Numbered from the stretch's first letter, positions 11,661 through 24,610 are shown. The stretch is 64,000 nucleotides of DNA from Phocoena phocoena (GCF_963924675.1 NC_089232.1:47532522-47596521), one strand, 5' to 3'. A program made the numbers and translations. The notes: generated by a model not told the origin, from the sequence alone.

Positions 11661-11922
11661 GATTCCACTTGCATCCAGTCATGGAAACTATTTTCTCATT
11701 TCTGTATGTGACAATCTCATTTTTTCTTCAATTTTCAATTTGTTTTGGCCTAAATGAGGTGTAGGTTCCTTCAGTTACCTATTTCTTTTCCTCACCTCAT
11801 TCCATTAATTCTCATAGAAGTTCTCAACTATCTCTGGAATTTGGATAATCTGTTATGTCAGTGTCTTAGTATTTTCCCTCATGTATTACATTGACAGATA
11901 CCACAAATGTCATAGCTTAGAA

Positions 11923-12148
11923 CAGATATCAGTAGACTACAGTCTATGGGCCAAATATAGACCAGTATTTGTTTTTATAAATAAAGTTTTATTGCAGCAT
12001 ACCGTCATGGCCATTTGTTTATGCTTTGTCTATTGCTGCTTCCAAGCTGTAACAGCTGCGTTAAGTAGTCATAACAGAGACCATGTGGTACACAAAGCCT
12101 AAAATATTTTATTATCTGGACCTTTCCAGAAAAAACAGTTAACTACTT
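11923..12148 (+). mobile_element. hAT-type non-autonomous DNA transposon (Charlie group)
   Basis: The stretch ATAAATAAAGTTTTATTG, GCCATTTGTTTATGC and CAGAGACCATGTGGTACACAA matches a common mammalian hAT-Charlie MITE whose ends read CAGGGGTCGGCAAACTA. Both ends are diverged here. A second copy in the same orientation lies at 34954. I am not certain of the exact subfamily name. Confidence 0.72.
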
Positions 12149-13109
12149 AAAGTCCAACCTGTTTGTAACTATCAGTGAGGATATATGTACAGAAACTGGG
12201 AGTAAACACTTCAGAAATTTGCATTGCAATTTGACAGGTTAATAGCATGTCTTTGAATCTAATAATAACAAAAAAAACTTGGGCTGTTTTTTGTACTTCT
12301 TTTAAAATTTTAATTTTACTGATAATATATTTATTGCACTTTACAGAAGTATTCGGATTGAAATTAAGAAAAAGATAATACTTGGTTTACACAGCGTAGG
12401 AAGCACTAGATTATAGTTTCTTCCCTGGCTGTAGACCAATGAAGTAAATATTCCTTTAACTTTTTTCTTGAGGATTTCATCCAGTTAATTTCCAGTTTAG
12501 TTAAACTTTTTCAAGGACTGACCCTACTAGAGCAAGAGGAATTGGGCTGATCAGATTAATATATAGCCATGAAGAAATATGCTTCTTATTATCGAATTCC
12601 ACTTACATAAAGCTGAAGAAGAAAATATGATTCTAAGTGTTTTTGTATGCTGTTAATTTTTTGTGAATGTCTTCTCTGTCTAGCTGTGGGTAATCAAAAA
12701 AAGTTAAATCTGGTTGTCATTTAGATAGCCTAAATTGCATAAGGTGACATTTAGCTTAATGATTTCAATTTTCTTCCATCACTGCTTACACTAAATTGTT
12801 CCAACTGTAATATTGCTACATTGTACTTTATGTGAAGAGCAGAATTATAGCATTCAAATTAAGAACTGTTTGCTCTGCTTTATCTTCTATGTGTTTTTCA
12901 AAAAGAATACAACTTATTAACAAGTAGTCAAATAAATACAACTTGCAAATGCTTTTCTCTTCAGCAAAGTTAAAAGAATATTCTGGCTTCTCACATGGAA
13001 GTTCTTTCTACTAAAATTTACAGTCCAGCCTAAGGTGTTTGGGAGAAATATGTTTAACACTTATTTCTGAGTGAGATAAGCATAATTCACTAATTTGCAG
13101 AAAACAACC
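12149..13109. other. Unassigned sequence
   Basis: AT-rich and without a repeat I recognise. No ORF, RNA gene or regulatory site can be supported from this sequence alone. Confidence 0.4.
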
Positions 13110-13320
13110 AAAGCTAACATTTGTATCATATTTTATTGTTTATAAAGTCCTTCATATATGGCCCCATTTTTTTTATAGGATCTTAAATCCTACTTCACAG
13201 AAAAGAGGCAGGGGCAACAATTGACTTGTGCAGAATCACACAACTAGTGAAGGATGTGGGACTTGAATCTGTGTTTCCTGAACTCAGTCTTCTGTTTCTC
13301 TGTTGTCTAACTTCACTTTG
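13110..13320 (+). mobile_element. MIR SINE
   Basis: AAGCTAACATTTGTATCATA at the 5' side, then CAGAATCACACAACTAGTGA and GGGACTTGAATCTGTGTTT toward the 3' side, follow the MIR order from head to tail. It is a diverged copy of about 200 bp. Confidence 0.75.
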
Positions 13321-15169
13321 CAGTCTCATCACCTATGCTCTCAACATGAAACTTCTTTGCCTGGCTTTGTTTACTGCATGTTGACTTAAGGAAGCTGTAT
13401 CAAATCCCTCAGTTATCAGCATGGTAAAAATCCAAACCCTTTCAAATGTTCGCTATTCATGAATGTTCATTCATTGGAAACCACTACCAAAACATGCTGG
13501 GTTGTTTTAGGATCTGAGGTATAAAGAGAAGAAAGAGTTCAGATGCATGAGAGAAACTGAACTTCTAAAAATGTTGCAAGTAATTGACATCCCTAGTGCC
13601 ACTTTCTGAGTTTATCTGCATATAATCCCACAATTCCAGAATAATCTCATTCCCGTAAATGAAGCATCCTCAAATTGTAGTAAAAAATTTCTGGCATTGT
13701 TGGGTTGGCTATGACTCTGCGGAAAATGCAATTGCCCTAGAGAAAACTTTTGTTATGGAAAATAGCTCGGATTTATCCCAATGCCACTCACAGTTAGTTC
13801 TTTTATTAAATGGGTCTGTTGATCTCAATATTTCTAGGACAATTGTTTGTGGCTCAGTGATAAATAGCAAGGCACCATCTGTACATAAAACCTCTTTATA
13901 TTCCTTCTCTCTCTTTATTGTAATTTGATGCTAATGCTATTCTTACGGCCATACTTTTGTTGGTAAAGAAATAGGTACATGCTCCTCACTGAGTCTGGGT
14001 GAATTAACACACACCAAACACATTTCCTAATTTACCTTTTGTAGGGAACTCTTCTGCTGTAAAAATTAACAATGAGTAAGGATTTGTGTAACCAGTTCAC
14101 TTAAGGTGGCAGTTCTAGTTCACCTTGTACTGGGGTCGTAGCCACAGTGTATATAGTACAGATAGTTAGACAATTTGGGTGGCTGGATAATAAAGATGTT
14201 CATACCAGTAACTTATTTGTAAATGGTAAATTGTATAGAATATTTAAGTGATTGTGACATTGATAGGGTAAAGAAAATTCATGTAGATAATGACCTGTTT
14301 TCACATGCTATTTATGACCAAATGGAAAATTTAACCATTGTTAAATTTCATCAAAATAACCTCAGTGTATTTATATCCATAATGTGCTTAATTCTGATTA
14401 TAAAAGAGGAGTAACATATTTGTCACCAATTTTTCCTAACACTGAAATCAAATGTCAACATAATCCGTATCCTTCTATGGGGCAATGACTTTCAACATAG
14501 GGGGAAGGTGGCATATATCATAACAAATCTTGTATACATTTAGTGAAGTGTCTTAATTTCCATTTCACAGAAAATGTGCAGATGCATTGATTAACTTGTT
14601 AAAGGAAATATGTATTGACTTTTCTTTCCTCTCCTGCTTGAAAATCACTATTCCACAGATTTATAAAATGGGAGATAATAGTTCTTCACTATTTATCATC
14701 TCCATTTCTTCTTTTCTTTCTGTGTGTATTTACTAATTGGGAACAGCTGGGCATTATCTTCATAAACTATTTCTTTTCATGTACCATTGGGCTTCAGAAT
14801 CATTCCTGCATTAATCAATTCATTTACTTTTTAAATATCCTGAGCATATTCTATACTGTGTATCTTGACAAGCAGATTTACCTCTCTGTAAAATTTCCTT
14901 AAGACTGTGTGCTGTAGATATAATGAGAAAGAAGGACCAGAAAACTTAAGTGAATAGCCCAAAGATATATATCCAGTAAATGAAAAGAAAGAATTGGGAA
15001 ATTAATCTTCTAAAATTAAGACATGGGTTCTTTCAATTCTTTCCAGTTGCTTCTCAAACAGATGTTATGAACTTATTCAGACATGTCTCTATGACATCTC
15101 CAGAGAAGGGCAGAAAAGCATTAGAAGTAAATGCTTATGGTCGTAGAATATGAAGAGATAGAAAATGGA
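13321..15169. other. Unassigned sequence
   Basis: No repeat family is evident. An open frame at 13659-13928 (plus, 89 codons) is the longest I see in sequence not assigned to a repeat, but it has no recognisable motif, signal or splice context and such a length is expected by chance in AT-rich DNA. Confidence 0.4.
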
Positions 15170-15385
15170 AATAATATTTACTGTATACTTTTATTTTCAG
15201 GTACTTTATACTTGTGGGGTTTTTTTCCTAGTCTATAAAGAACAGTATAGATTACATACACTAAACTAATTAATTAAGCCAAAGAGATTAAATAATCCTT
15301 CCAAGATCACACAGTTTATGAATGAGAGAGCTGAAAACCCATATTTTCTGTTTTTAAGCTAGTATCTTTATTCAGTATTCAGCAT
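15170..15385 (+). mobile_element. MIR SINE, diverged
   Basis: The segment AAGATCACACAGTTTATGAA with the following AGAGCTGAAAACCCATATTT corresponds to the MIR motif for the end of the core and the 3' region, and the upstream half is weaker. It is similar in layout to the copy at 13110. Confidence 0.55.
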
Positions 15386-15513
15386 ATCTCAAACTTTAGT
15401 ATCCAGTAGTAACGACTACAGACCTAGTTAAAGCACAGATACCAAACTGGTGACATCACCATCATAGTGATAGAGCAAGTTGCTCCAAGCTCTTGGATCC
15501 ACACAGAAACATT

Positions 15514-15554
15514 TAAAAAATAATAAAATAAAATAAAACACACACACACACACA
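15514..15554. repeat. (AAAAT)n-(CA)n microsatellite
   Basis: AATAAAATAAAATAAAA runs directly into a pure CA tract of about eight units. This is a simple compound microsatellite. Confidence 0.93.
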
Positions 15555-15829
15555 AAAGCAGAAAATGTCAGAATGAACTTTGTCAGAACTCTGGAAAACA
15601 GTCAAAGGTTTGTAACAACCAAGTGAAAGCTGAATCAAGAAAAAGCAACTTGAAAATATTAGGAAATTCTTCTCATGTTTTAATTTGCCCTTGTCTCACA
15701 CCCTCCCTGGAAACAGCAGAACTCAACCAGGGGCAGCCATGTTCCTGGTATGGGACTCTGGTTCCAGGTACAAGAGGGGAGAACAGACCTTACTTGCAAA
15801 TTAATGGATTTGTCTGTTATACATTTACA
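15555..15829. other. Unassigned sequence before nested L1s
   Basis: Nothing recognisable. The short open frame here (69 codons) has no supporting features. Confidence 0.3.
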
Positions 15830-16087
15830 TGATCTCTTTCTCAATGGCTAGAACTAATTTGTGTTTTAATTTGCATTTCCTTAGTTACTACTTAGGAGAA
15901 ACATTTTTATGTTTATTGGCTATGTTATTTTCTCTCCAGTAAAATGTCTTGCAATATTGTCATAATTTTCTTGAGTCATTTGTCTTTTTCTTATTTACTT
16001 TCAGTAATTTAAAAATTGTGCCTGGATATTAGGTTTATTTAGTTGCAAGCATTTCCCAGTCTATGCTTGTCATTTTATTTATGAAAG
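15830..16087 (-). mobile_element. Ancient L1 3'-region fragment
   Basis: GTTTTAATTTGCATTTCCTTA, TTTATTGGCTATGTTATT and AAGCATTTCCCAGTCTATGC recur in the same order in the antisense 3' end of old L1 elements (compare the younger copies at 540-740 and 34315-34540). It abuts a younger L1 at 16088, which suggests a nested insertion. Confidence 0.6.
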
Positions 16088-17985
16088 TATAAATTTTTAT
16101 TTTTCCAGGCTTTTTGAGCGATAATTGACATATAACATTAAGTTAAGGTATGCAACGTAATGATTTGATACACATATATACTGCAAAATGATTACCACAG
16201 CAAGATTAATTAAAACCTCCATGACATCACATAACTGCCTTTTTTATGTGGTGAGAATATTTAAGATATATTCTCTTACTATATTCAAGTATGTAATTCA
16301 GTATTGTTAACTGTAGTCACTATGCTGTACATTAGATTCCTAAAATGTAATCATTTCATAACTGTAAGTTTGTACTCTTTGACCAACATCTCCCCATTTC
16401 TCCCATCTTCTAGTCCCTGGCACCATTCTACCCTCTGTATCTATGAGTTTGACATTTTTAGATTCCACATGTAGGTGATCATGTAGTATTTGACTTCCTT
16501 TGTCTGACTTATTTCATAATGCCCTCAAGGTCCATCCATGTTATTGCAAATGAAAGGATTTCCTTCTTTTTTATGTCTGAATACTATTCCAGGTTATATA
16601 TACATATATAATATATAATATGTATTATCACAGATAATTATGTATTATTAAACATTTTAAATTATTATTATATTACATATTGTTATTAAACATATATAAT
16701 CACATTTTCTTTATTCATGTAATCATTAATGGACACTTAGGATGTTTCCCTGTCTTGGCTATTGTAAGACTGTGATGAATGGAGTACAGACAACCGTCAA
16801 GATAGTGATTTCATTTCCATCAGATATATACAAAGAAGAGAAATTACCAGATCATATGGTAGTTTTATTTTTAATTTTTTGAGGAAACTCCATACTGTCT
16901 CCCATAGTAGCTGTAAAAATGTACCTTTCACCAATAGGGCACAAGGGTTCCATTTCCTCTACATTGTCACTAATATTTGTTATCTTTTGTGTTTTTGATA
17001 ATAGCCATTTTAACAGATGTGACATGCTACATCATTCGGTTTTACTTTGCATTTTCCTGAAGACTAATGATATTGAGCATCTTTTCATGTACCTATTGGT
17101 TATTTTATGTCTTCTTTGGAAAAATATCTGTTCAGGTCCTCTGTTCATTTTTAATTGGATTGTTTGTTTTTTTATATTGAGTTGTATGAGTTCTTTTATA
17201 TTTTGGATATTATACCCTTATCTGATATACGATTTGCAAATATTTTCTCCCAGTCTATCGTTTGTCTTTTCATTTTGTTGATTGATCTTTGTTGTTTCCT
17301 TCCTTCTGCTAGCCCTGGGATTAGTTTGGTCTTCTTTTTCTAGTTTCTTGAGGTGTAAAGTTAGGTTGTTTATTTAAGGTCTTTCTTTTTCTTAATATAG
17401 GCATTTATCACTATAAACTTTCTTCTTAAATCTGCTCTTTTATTGAATCCCATAAGTTTGGTGTGTTGTTTTTCCATTTTTATTTGTTTGAAGATATTTT
17501 TTAGTTTCCTTCTGAATTTTTCTTTGACCCGTTTGTTGTTCAGGAGTGTGTTGTTCAATTTCCACATATTTTCCAATATTCCTCTTGCTGTTGATTTCTA
17601 GTTTCCTACCACTGTGTTGAGAAAAGATACTTGGTATGATTTCAATCTACTTAAATTTGGTAAGGCTTGTTTATGACCTAACATATGATCTATCCTGGAG
17701 AATGTTTCATGAGAGCTTGAGAAGAATGTGTATTCTGTTGTTTGATGGCATGTTTGGTATACGTCTATTAGATTTATTTGGTCTAAAGTATAATTCTGGT
17801 CCAGTGTTTTCATATTGATTTTCTGTCTTGATGGTTGAAAGTGGGATATTGAAGTCCCCTACAGTTATTGTATTGTTGTCTATTTCTCCCTTAGGATCTG
17901 ATAGTATTTGCTTAATATATTTAGGTGCTCTGATTTGGGGTACATATAGATTTACAATTATATTTGACATAAGGTCCACTCAAAT
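16088..17985 (-). mobile_element. L1 LINE with large internal deletion
   Basis: Antisense L1 from a T-rich 3' end at 16088 through the 3' UTR and C-terminal ORF2 text (16900-17270). Near 17270-17300 it jumps directly to mid-ORF2 text (CTTTCTTCTTAAATCTGC, TTTATTGAATCCCATAAG) and on to endonuclease-region sequence (GGAGAATGTTTCATGAGAGC at 17697). About 3 kb of reverse-transcriptase sequence is missing. It ends near 17985 within the endonuclease region. ORF2 remnants at 17370-17576, 17598-17813 and 17707-17979 are out of frame with one another. Confidence 0.85.
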
Positions 17986-18104
17986 ATTTCATTAGTTTTT
18001 ACTTATGATATCTTAAGGGATAATGAATTTTGTACTATAATAATGCCTTTTTAAAATATGGAGCTTAGGAAACCTATTGACCTGTAATTCAAACTCTTTG
18101 ATAT

Positions 18105-18410
18105 CATTTGAATGCATCTGCTCCTCTCAATCTTATATGTCACTGCCTCAGTTCAAGCTCTAATCATATCCTTTCTGAATCATTGACAATGACCAATAAT
18201 ACCAAGTTCCCAACGTTCATTTTTTTTGGCTTATGTCTTTTTCTACGGTTCAAATCCAGTTATACAGTTCCTTTATCTCAGTATTTATTTCCCTGCCCAT
18301 TGGTTTTGGGATAAGATAGAAGTTCCTTAAAAGCACAGAGAGGTTTTGAGATGTAACTCATCTGCCTATCCACTTATTTTTTTGTTAGCCTCCTCCTTGC
18401 AGGCTGTACT
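18105..18410 (+). mobile_element. L2 LINE fragment
   Basis: ATGTCACTGCCTCAGTTCAA, GCTCTAATCATATCCTTTCT and TTGGGATAAGATAGAAGTTCC follow the order of the L2 ORF2 end and 3' region. It is strongly diverged and has no coding potential. Confidence 0.6.
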
Positions 18411-19397
18411 TCAGCATGGTAGATTGTTTTCAGTGTCTCAAAGTTACCACGGATTTTTGTGCCATACATGACTTTGTTTAAGCTGAAAATTTTCTGGAAT
18501 GCCCCCCTTTTTTTCTGTTCTCTAGGTAATTGCTATTTTTTTCAAGACTGGTTAATCCATATTATTTACAATCCAAACCTGGGCAGTTTGAGAGCGCAAA
18601 TAGTACAGTTACTAACTAGGACAGGACAAAAAGCATAAATCAGGACTTTCCCAAGAAAACCAGGTATATAGTGACATTATTTCTGTAAAGACCTTCATAA
18701 CTTCTTTATGTTTATCCCTAACATTGTATCTTTCCCTTTGTCTTATTTTGTGTATTTTGTTGTTCACATTTTTTAGCAAACTATAATATACTCAATCAGA
18801 GTACAATCTTAAATACATACTGCTTAACCCAGGTATTAGCAAAAAATGAGTATTTATTACACTTTTTAAAAGTTAAAGTTCTCTGGAAAATTCCTGGCAT
18901 ACACTACATGAACTTCAGACTTACTTTTTTCATTCTTTTGATTAATGCTATTTCTGTTCTACTTTCCTGCCTATATCCTAGATTATCATTTTTAAGCTCA
19001 ATCATAGATGAATTTACAACACAGAAAACATACCAGTTTCTGTAGAGTTATTTTCAAGAAACATAATGTCTTCAATTTGAAGTAAAAATATCTGAACTGG
19101 AAAATATTTTTCAGAAGCCTGCAGTAGAAACATTTCTGCTTTTCTCAGAGGAATTTGGAATTGCCCTTGCTGGTTTGAAATGTAAAATCCTTTGCCATAA
19201 ACAGGGCATTTCACTATACTTGAAATGCTTTCTGGTTCCAAAGTCTTTAGTGACCAAAGTAAAGATTAAGCAAAGATTGAAATAGGAGTTTCAAAGTTCA
19301 GTATGTAGTCCCATAAGTTTAGGAACTGTGTGCCTAGGAAAAATCAGGAAGGGTGCTTACCACTAAAGAGAGAAAAATGTGTTTTCCTTGTCATTCA
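18411..19397. other. Unassigned sequence
   Basis: No gene or repeat recognised. A 75-codon frame on the minus strand (19014-19241) has no supporting motif. Confidence 0.4.
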
Positions 19398-19411
19398 AGA
19401 ATATACTTTCA

Positions 19412-19593
19412 GGGCTTCCCTGATGGCGCAGTGGTTGAGAGTCCGCCTGCCGATGCAGGGGACACGGGTTCGTGCCCCGGTCCGGGAAGATCCCACATGC
19501 CGCGGAGCGGCAGGGCCCATGATACATGGCCGCTGAGCCTGCGCGTCCGGAGCCTGTGCTCTGCAATGGCAGAGGCCACTACAGTGAGAGGCC

Positions 19594-19621
<28 letters not shown>
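19412..19621 (+). mobile_element. CHR-2 SINE, near-consensus copy
   Basis: Starts GGGCTTCCCTGATGGCGCAG and ends in about 25 A. A perfect 14-bp duplication AGAATATACTTTCA flanks it (19398-19411 and 19622-19635). The tRNA-derived head keeps an RNA polymerase III A box (TGGCGCAGTGG) and B-box-like GGTTCGTGCCC. The CpG-rich body (CCGCGGAGCGGC, GCGCGTCCGGAGC) indicates a fairly recent insertion. Confidence 0.97.
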
Positions 19622-19624
<3 letters not shown>

Positions 19625-19635
19625 ATATACTTTCA

Positions 19636-20544
19636 CTAGACAATTAAGAAATGATTGATAGTGCCTGTTTTGTTCTCAATCAGTAAACTGTTTTGGATGT
19701 AAAAAATACTTCATTGAACTACATGTATTTTTTTAACCTCTTCTTTAATAAGATTTAGCAGAAATGCACTAACAAGTTCAACTCTACATGTCAGCTTCTT
19801 AGATTTCTGTCACATTTGCTTTTATTTTATATACTTGCATTGCTTTGAATTTGATGTCATTTGATAATAGAGCAAAAAACACATATTGACTTTGATAACA
19901 TTTAAAAATCCATTAATTCCTTTTAAGTTGTAGGGATAAAGCAGGTAGACTAGTTATGAATGAATTCCAAACTTGGTAAAATTTCAAAAGTCTTACAGTT
20001 ATCATGTGAGGAAAGGATTTGATATCAATTATGATTTACCTGGAAAATAACCTGGCAGTTTTAAACATGACATTGTTAGGCTGCCTGAAAATATATGCAG
20101 TCAGTAGTTCTGTGGAAGTGTGGACATGGTGAATTTTACACATAGGAACTAAGACTTTATTGAGAGATAACATGGACTGTATAAACCCTTGCTGGTAGAA
20201 TGAGATTTCCTTAATGTAAAAAGAAAAATATTTCAAGTTAAATAATGTGGATTTATTTATATACAAGGAAATAATTTATTCTTAAGATCTAAGGAACTTA
20301 TTCTCTAATGTTCCAAACCTAAATAGTACAAGTCTTGATTTGAAGCAGACATATTTATAATGGCAATAGTCATTCAAAGAAAGATAGAGTATTACATTTT
20401 AAGCCACTATATCTCAAAATCTATAAAAAGAGAAATAACTGGAACAACAAATTTCTAGCATTCTTTTCATGTTTCTTTTTATGACAATCATAACTCTTTA
20501 ACCTTGGGCAGTTCCAGGAATATGGGGTGGAAAGGTGGAAGAGA
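19636..20544. other. Unassigned sequence
   Basis: AT-rich with short frames only. No repeat family or site can be named. Confidence 0.4.
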
Positions 20545-20680
20545 ACTATGGATCAGGAAACCTACCTGTTCTTGCATCTTCCATTTTCTAGATGAATATC
20601 TTTGAGCTTCATATTCCTCATCTGTAATATGGACTGCATGGCTCTGACATTTGTTCTGTAATTACGGTTGTTGCAATTTG
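20545..20680 (-). mobile_element. MIR SINE
   Basis: TATTCCTCATCTGTAATATGG is the reverse of the MIR core motif, followed by GTAATTACGGTTGTTGCA, where the family has GGGTTGTTGTGAGG. Only the core region is preserved. Confidence 0.65.
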
Positions 20681-21517
20681 CTTGGGCTATATTCCACAAA
20701 CAAGATCCATGGTAGGAGAAGAGAACATGCTTCCTGAATTATGTGAAAAATTATTTCCTTCAATTTGCAGGGCAATATCACTCAGACAGAGTGTTAGAAA
20801 AATTGAGGCCCCATGTCCACCTTGCAAAAGAGGTTTTAACAGGGAATGGGAGGGGGTCATCAATTTTCCTTCATAGGCACTGGTTCACACACGAAAGTGA
20901 TGCTCCTGATTGACTATACATAGTTCTTGCATTTTGATCCAGCTTTCTTTTGTTGTTGTTGTTGTTGTTATTTTGTTACTTTTATTATTGTTACTGCTGG
21001 TGTTTTCCCATGAGTATGTAGAAAATTGTACTGATATGTACACTTTTGTTTGATCTCTAATAGAGCCCCATTTGAAAGAAAAGATGAGGAGTCTATTATC
21101 TGTGGCTATAGAATCAGTGAAAAACCACACTGGCAAAGAGAAAGTGAGAGAGGGCAGAGGTTAAGTTTTACCTCCTAGAAATTTTCTTGGACCCCCCATA
21201 GCCATTCTTTCCTGTCTGTTACAAACAGAAATCTTCTCTATCTTTGCTTTTCTCAGAGAAGTTTCATTTCATTCTCTCTACCAGTTTTGAAAATAGATGT
21301 GAGTGTCTGATATAATAAGTGAAAAATATATATGAATATCTATATAAATACAGTCATTAATAATAAATAATATATATGCTATATGTGTAAAATATACTTC
21401 TTAAACATCTCTTATACTTTAAATTATTTTCATCATGTTTTAAAGCTCACAACTATAAATAAATATTTTCTTTCTCTCTCTTTTTTTAAACAATTGTGGA
21501 AGGTATGCTTTGGGTAG
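20681..21517. other. Unassigned sequence with (TTG)n run
   Basis: A short TTG repeat lies at 20950-20970 and AT-rich runs at 21340-21400. No gene or named element is evident. Confidence 0.4.
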
Positions 21518-21735
21518 TGTGATGGTTAATTTTATGTGTCAACTTGACTGGATCATGGAATGCCCAGATATATGGTTGAATTCTATTTCTGGGTGTGTCT
21601 ATGAGGATGTTTCCAGAGGAGAATAGCACTTGAATTAATACCCTGAGTAAAGAAGATTTCCCTCCCCAGTGTGGGTAGGCATCATCTAATCCACTGAGGG
21701 CCTGAATGAAACAAAAAGATGAAGGAAGAGAAAAT

Positions 21736-21766
<31 letters not shown>

Positions 21767-21842
21767 GTCTCTCTCTCACTCTCTCTCCCTCTGTCTCTTC
21801 CACCTGTTGGTTCTATTTCTCTGGAAAACCCTGACTAATACA
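21518..21842 (+). mobile_element. Solo LTR of ERVL type (MLT2-like)
   Basis: The start TGTGATGGTTAATTTTATGT and GTGTCAACTTGACTGGATC, the middle TGAGTAAAGAAGATTTCCCT, and the end CTCTGGAAAACCCTGACTAA plus TACA match an ERVL-class LTR that I recall as MLT2-like, with canonical TG...CA ends. The central part is replaced or expanded by a (CT)n tract. No internal retroviral sequence adjoins it, so it is a solo LTR from an old insertion. A clear 5-bp target duplication is not preserved. Confidence 0.78.
21736..21795. repeat. (CT)n microsatellite within the LTR
   Basis: Runs of CTCTCTCT interrupted by three or four TGT steps. It lies inside the solo LTR and probably expanded after insertion. Confidence 0.95.
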
Positions 21843-22482
21843 GCTATATAAATTTCAAAGTTCCTGCAACACCAACATATTATTTTGGCCTGATCCCCTT
21901 TCTCATAGGTTAATGCCAAAAATTCTTAGATCTCATCTTTTAATGGAGTTGATAGAAGAAATTCAGGGCCGCATGGAAAATATCACCCTGAAAGAAATAG
22001 GGTTAGTATATACAAACTCCTGAAATATACTAAGAACTTAGCTTAAATGTCACCTTGAGCACAAGCAGACTCTGATTGCTTCAGTGGAGTGATTCATTAC
22101 ATCAGTGGATAGCAATGATCAAAACTAAGGGATTTATTTTGCTTCTATAAATTATAATCATTCAGGTAAGATTTCATGCAATATTATTATTAATAAATAC
22201 TTTTAGGACATTAGTCATATTATGCAACCTAACCTGTCTATAACCTTAGTATATGGGAGTATATCATATAGCTGTGATTAATAGCTATAGAGCTCTTTTC
22301 ATCCCATAAAAGTCAGAATGATGTTCTCCACTCAGAAATGATCTCATTAATTTCCATAGCATTTTTGAAGATTAGGAAAGAAAGTTTTAATAAAATTGTG
22401 TAGAAAATTATCCATGCATACTCAGGGAAAATAAACCCAGAAAAAATGTAAACTATGTCCCAAAGATCCCACGAAATCTAAG
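21843..22482. other. Unassigned sequence
   Basis: No repeat, gene or regulatory element recognised. Confidence 0.35.
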
Positions 22483-22680
22483 TAGTAATAACTGATATGT
22501 ATTGAGAATGTTCTGTATGTCAGACACTCATTTAAGTCGTTAAGAGTATTGCACTCAGTACCGAAGATAGCCCTCATGTCAGATACTACTGTGTCCATTT
22601 TAAAGGTGAGGAAATTGAGGCACAGAATGTTTACACAACTTGTGAAACTTAGATTGTATTTCAGGCAAGACTTCAGCTCA
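22483..22680 (+). mobile_element. MIR SINE
   Basis: GTAATAACTGATATGTATTG, TGTCCATTTTAAAGGTGAGG and AAATTGAGGCACAGAATG are the MIR head and core in order, with a decayed 3' end. Confidence 0.85.
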
Positions 22681-24379
22681 ATGTTGTTTTAGTTTACCAA
22701 ATGTTCTGACAATCCTATTGATAAGATTTATTATTTCTTACTTTACATAATGTTTAATACAGTATTATCTTTAATTTCCTAACTTTATAATAATGTTTTC
22801 CTTCTCTTTCCATCTTTATTGTTTCTTCTAATTTTCATATATCTTCCATATATCTTCCACCAACTTCATAGGCCTTATATATTTATATTTGAACATGTTT
22901 AAGAGTAGCAATTCTCCTGCAAGATATAACACCCTGGATTTCTAAGTAACAGAAGGATTCCAAAATCTAAGTATTATAATCAGAGAGGGCAAATTGATGT
23001 TTAGGAATAGAAGTTAAATATTAGCTAAAGAATAGACAATCTAAACCTAAATGAAGAAGATAATGATACTCTTTCTTGATGATCTTTCTCCAAATTCACA
23101 CCTACCTCAAATATTTTAAATATTATAATATTTTAAAATATATGAGATTATAAATATAAACTAAGATGGAAGAAAGCCAAGAGGAGAGTGATGTAAAATT
23201 CTCTTTGACTCATTGTCAAAAGATCATCCATACTCTTATTATAACACAACAAATATTTATGTAGAACCAGTGTCCACAGCACAGGACACATTATAGTTAT
23301 CACTGGGACTGCCACTAAGCAGGAATTTAATTAAAGAATAAATTATTCATGCCACATATTGCTTTAGTTCTTATGTGGAGTGATAGATGTGTGGGTACAC
23401 ATTTTATTATTAGGATTCATAACGTAGATATATGCTACATATATACTCTTGTATATATCAGATACTATATTTAGAAAATATATATTTATCAAAATGAGAC
23501 AAGTCTATCATTTTATGTCATAGTGAGGAAGCAAAAATTGTCATGTTTCTGTAGATTATTTAAATGGAAAACCTGAGCATTTCTTTCTAAGATACTCACA
23601 AGAGTCAGAATGATATGAAAATAGATGATTTCTCCTTCTTCCCTGATTTCCACTCATGAATTGAGGGCATCCAACCCACAGTGACCTCGCTCTTCACATC
23701 AGCTATTTGTGACTGGAATGGTGAGGCATATTTGGGAGTCTCAGTGCTAGTCTTAGAAAGTCCCTCTTCTATTGAAAGAGCCTACATGGTTACCCTCTGC
23801 CTAACACACTATGCCCTGTACTCTTTCACCCTACTGTTCAAGGCACAACCCGTTAAACTCAAATCTTCAGCTGACCCAAAGATATTTATAAACTTGATAT
23901 GAGGAAGTTCAGGAGGCTATGAAGTAGTTTGTGTAAAGACTCCACCCAGTAAAAATGCTTCATGCTAAATGGTGACTTAAGTAGATCTTAACTCACGGAG
24001 AAGTTTTAAAATAAAGCAGTTTAAGGATAGTGGAAGCAGAGAGAGCATACACATAGATATGGCAGAGGTCATACCAGAAAAATAAAAAGTAAAGGGCCAA
24101 GCCTATATAGAGACAGGTTGAAACCAAGAGAAGATGGGCCATGAGTGGCCATCACTGGAAAAGAGAAAAATGGAAACCCATTTTGAGTGGACATTAAAGA
24201 AGACTGACTTGAGAGCTGCCAATGCATTTTGGTGAGTGATGAACTGCTCTGTTGCAAGGAATCGTTTATATGTAGCTACTGAAGCAATCTTTTTGTGTTA
24301 ACTTACAATAAATTTCCATCACTTTAGGTAACTTGAATGTGCTTCTGATTCCGGTAACTGAAAAATAGTAACCTAATAC
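22681..24379. other. Unassigned sequence
   Basis: AT-rich runs near 23100-23160 and 23430-23490. The better-composed stretch 23900-24340 may be an old transposon, but I cannot place it. No ORF is convincing. Confidence 0.35.
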
Positions 24380-24610
24380 CACAATTCATAGGTCAAATGA
24401 CTTTCATATTTGAAAGAAACTATAGAGGCATGTTCTTTTGCCAGTTCTATATTAAAACTTAAATTCCCTCTGCATCTCTTACAAGAGTGTTCATTCAGTT
24501 TCTTTGCCTACCCTACAATGGCAAATTAATTGGCTCTCAAGTAGACATTGCAGCCAAGTTCAAAAACTAAAAAAAATTCTTCCCTATATTAAACCAATAT
24601 GTGTTTCATG
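24380..24610 (+). mobile_element. Possible L3/CR1-type LINE fragment
   Basis: The order of a TTCATATTTGAAAGAAAC segment, a CAATGGCAAATTAATTGGCT segment and a final AAATTCTTCCCTATATT resembles the 3' end of the mammalian CR1-like L3 family. Divergence is high, so this is tentative. Confidence 0.35.

Noticed and set aside
13659..13928. 89-codon open frame in unassigned sequence
   Set aside because: No domain, codon bias, Kozak or splice context can be seen, and this length is expected by chance in a 64-kb AT-rich window.
21486..21803. 105-codon Arg/Glu-rich frame on the minus strand
   Set aside because: It is the translation of a (CT)n tract inside a solo LTR.
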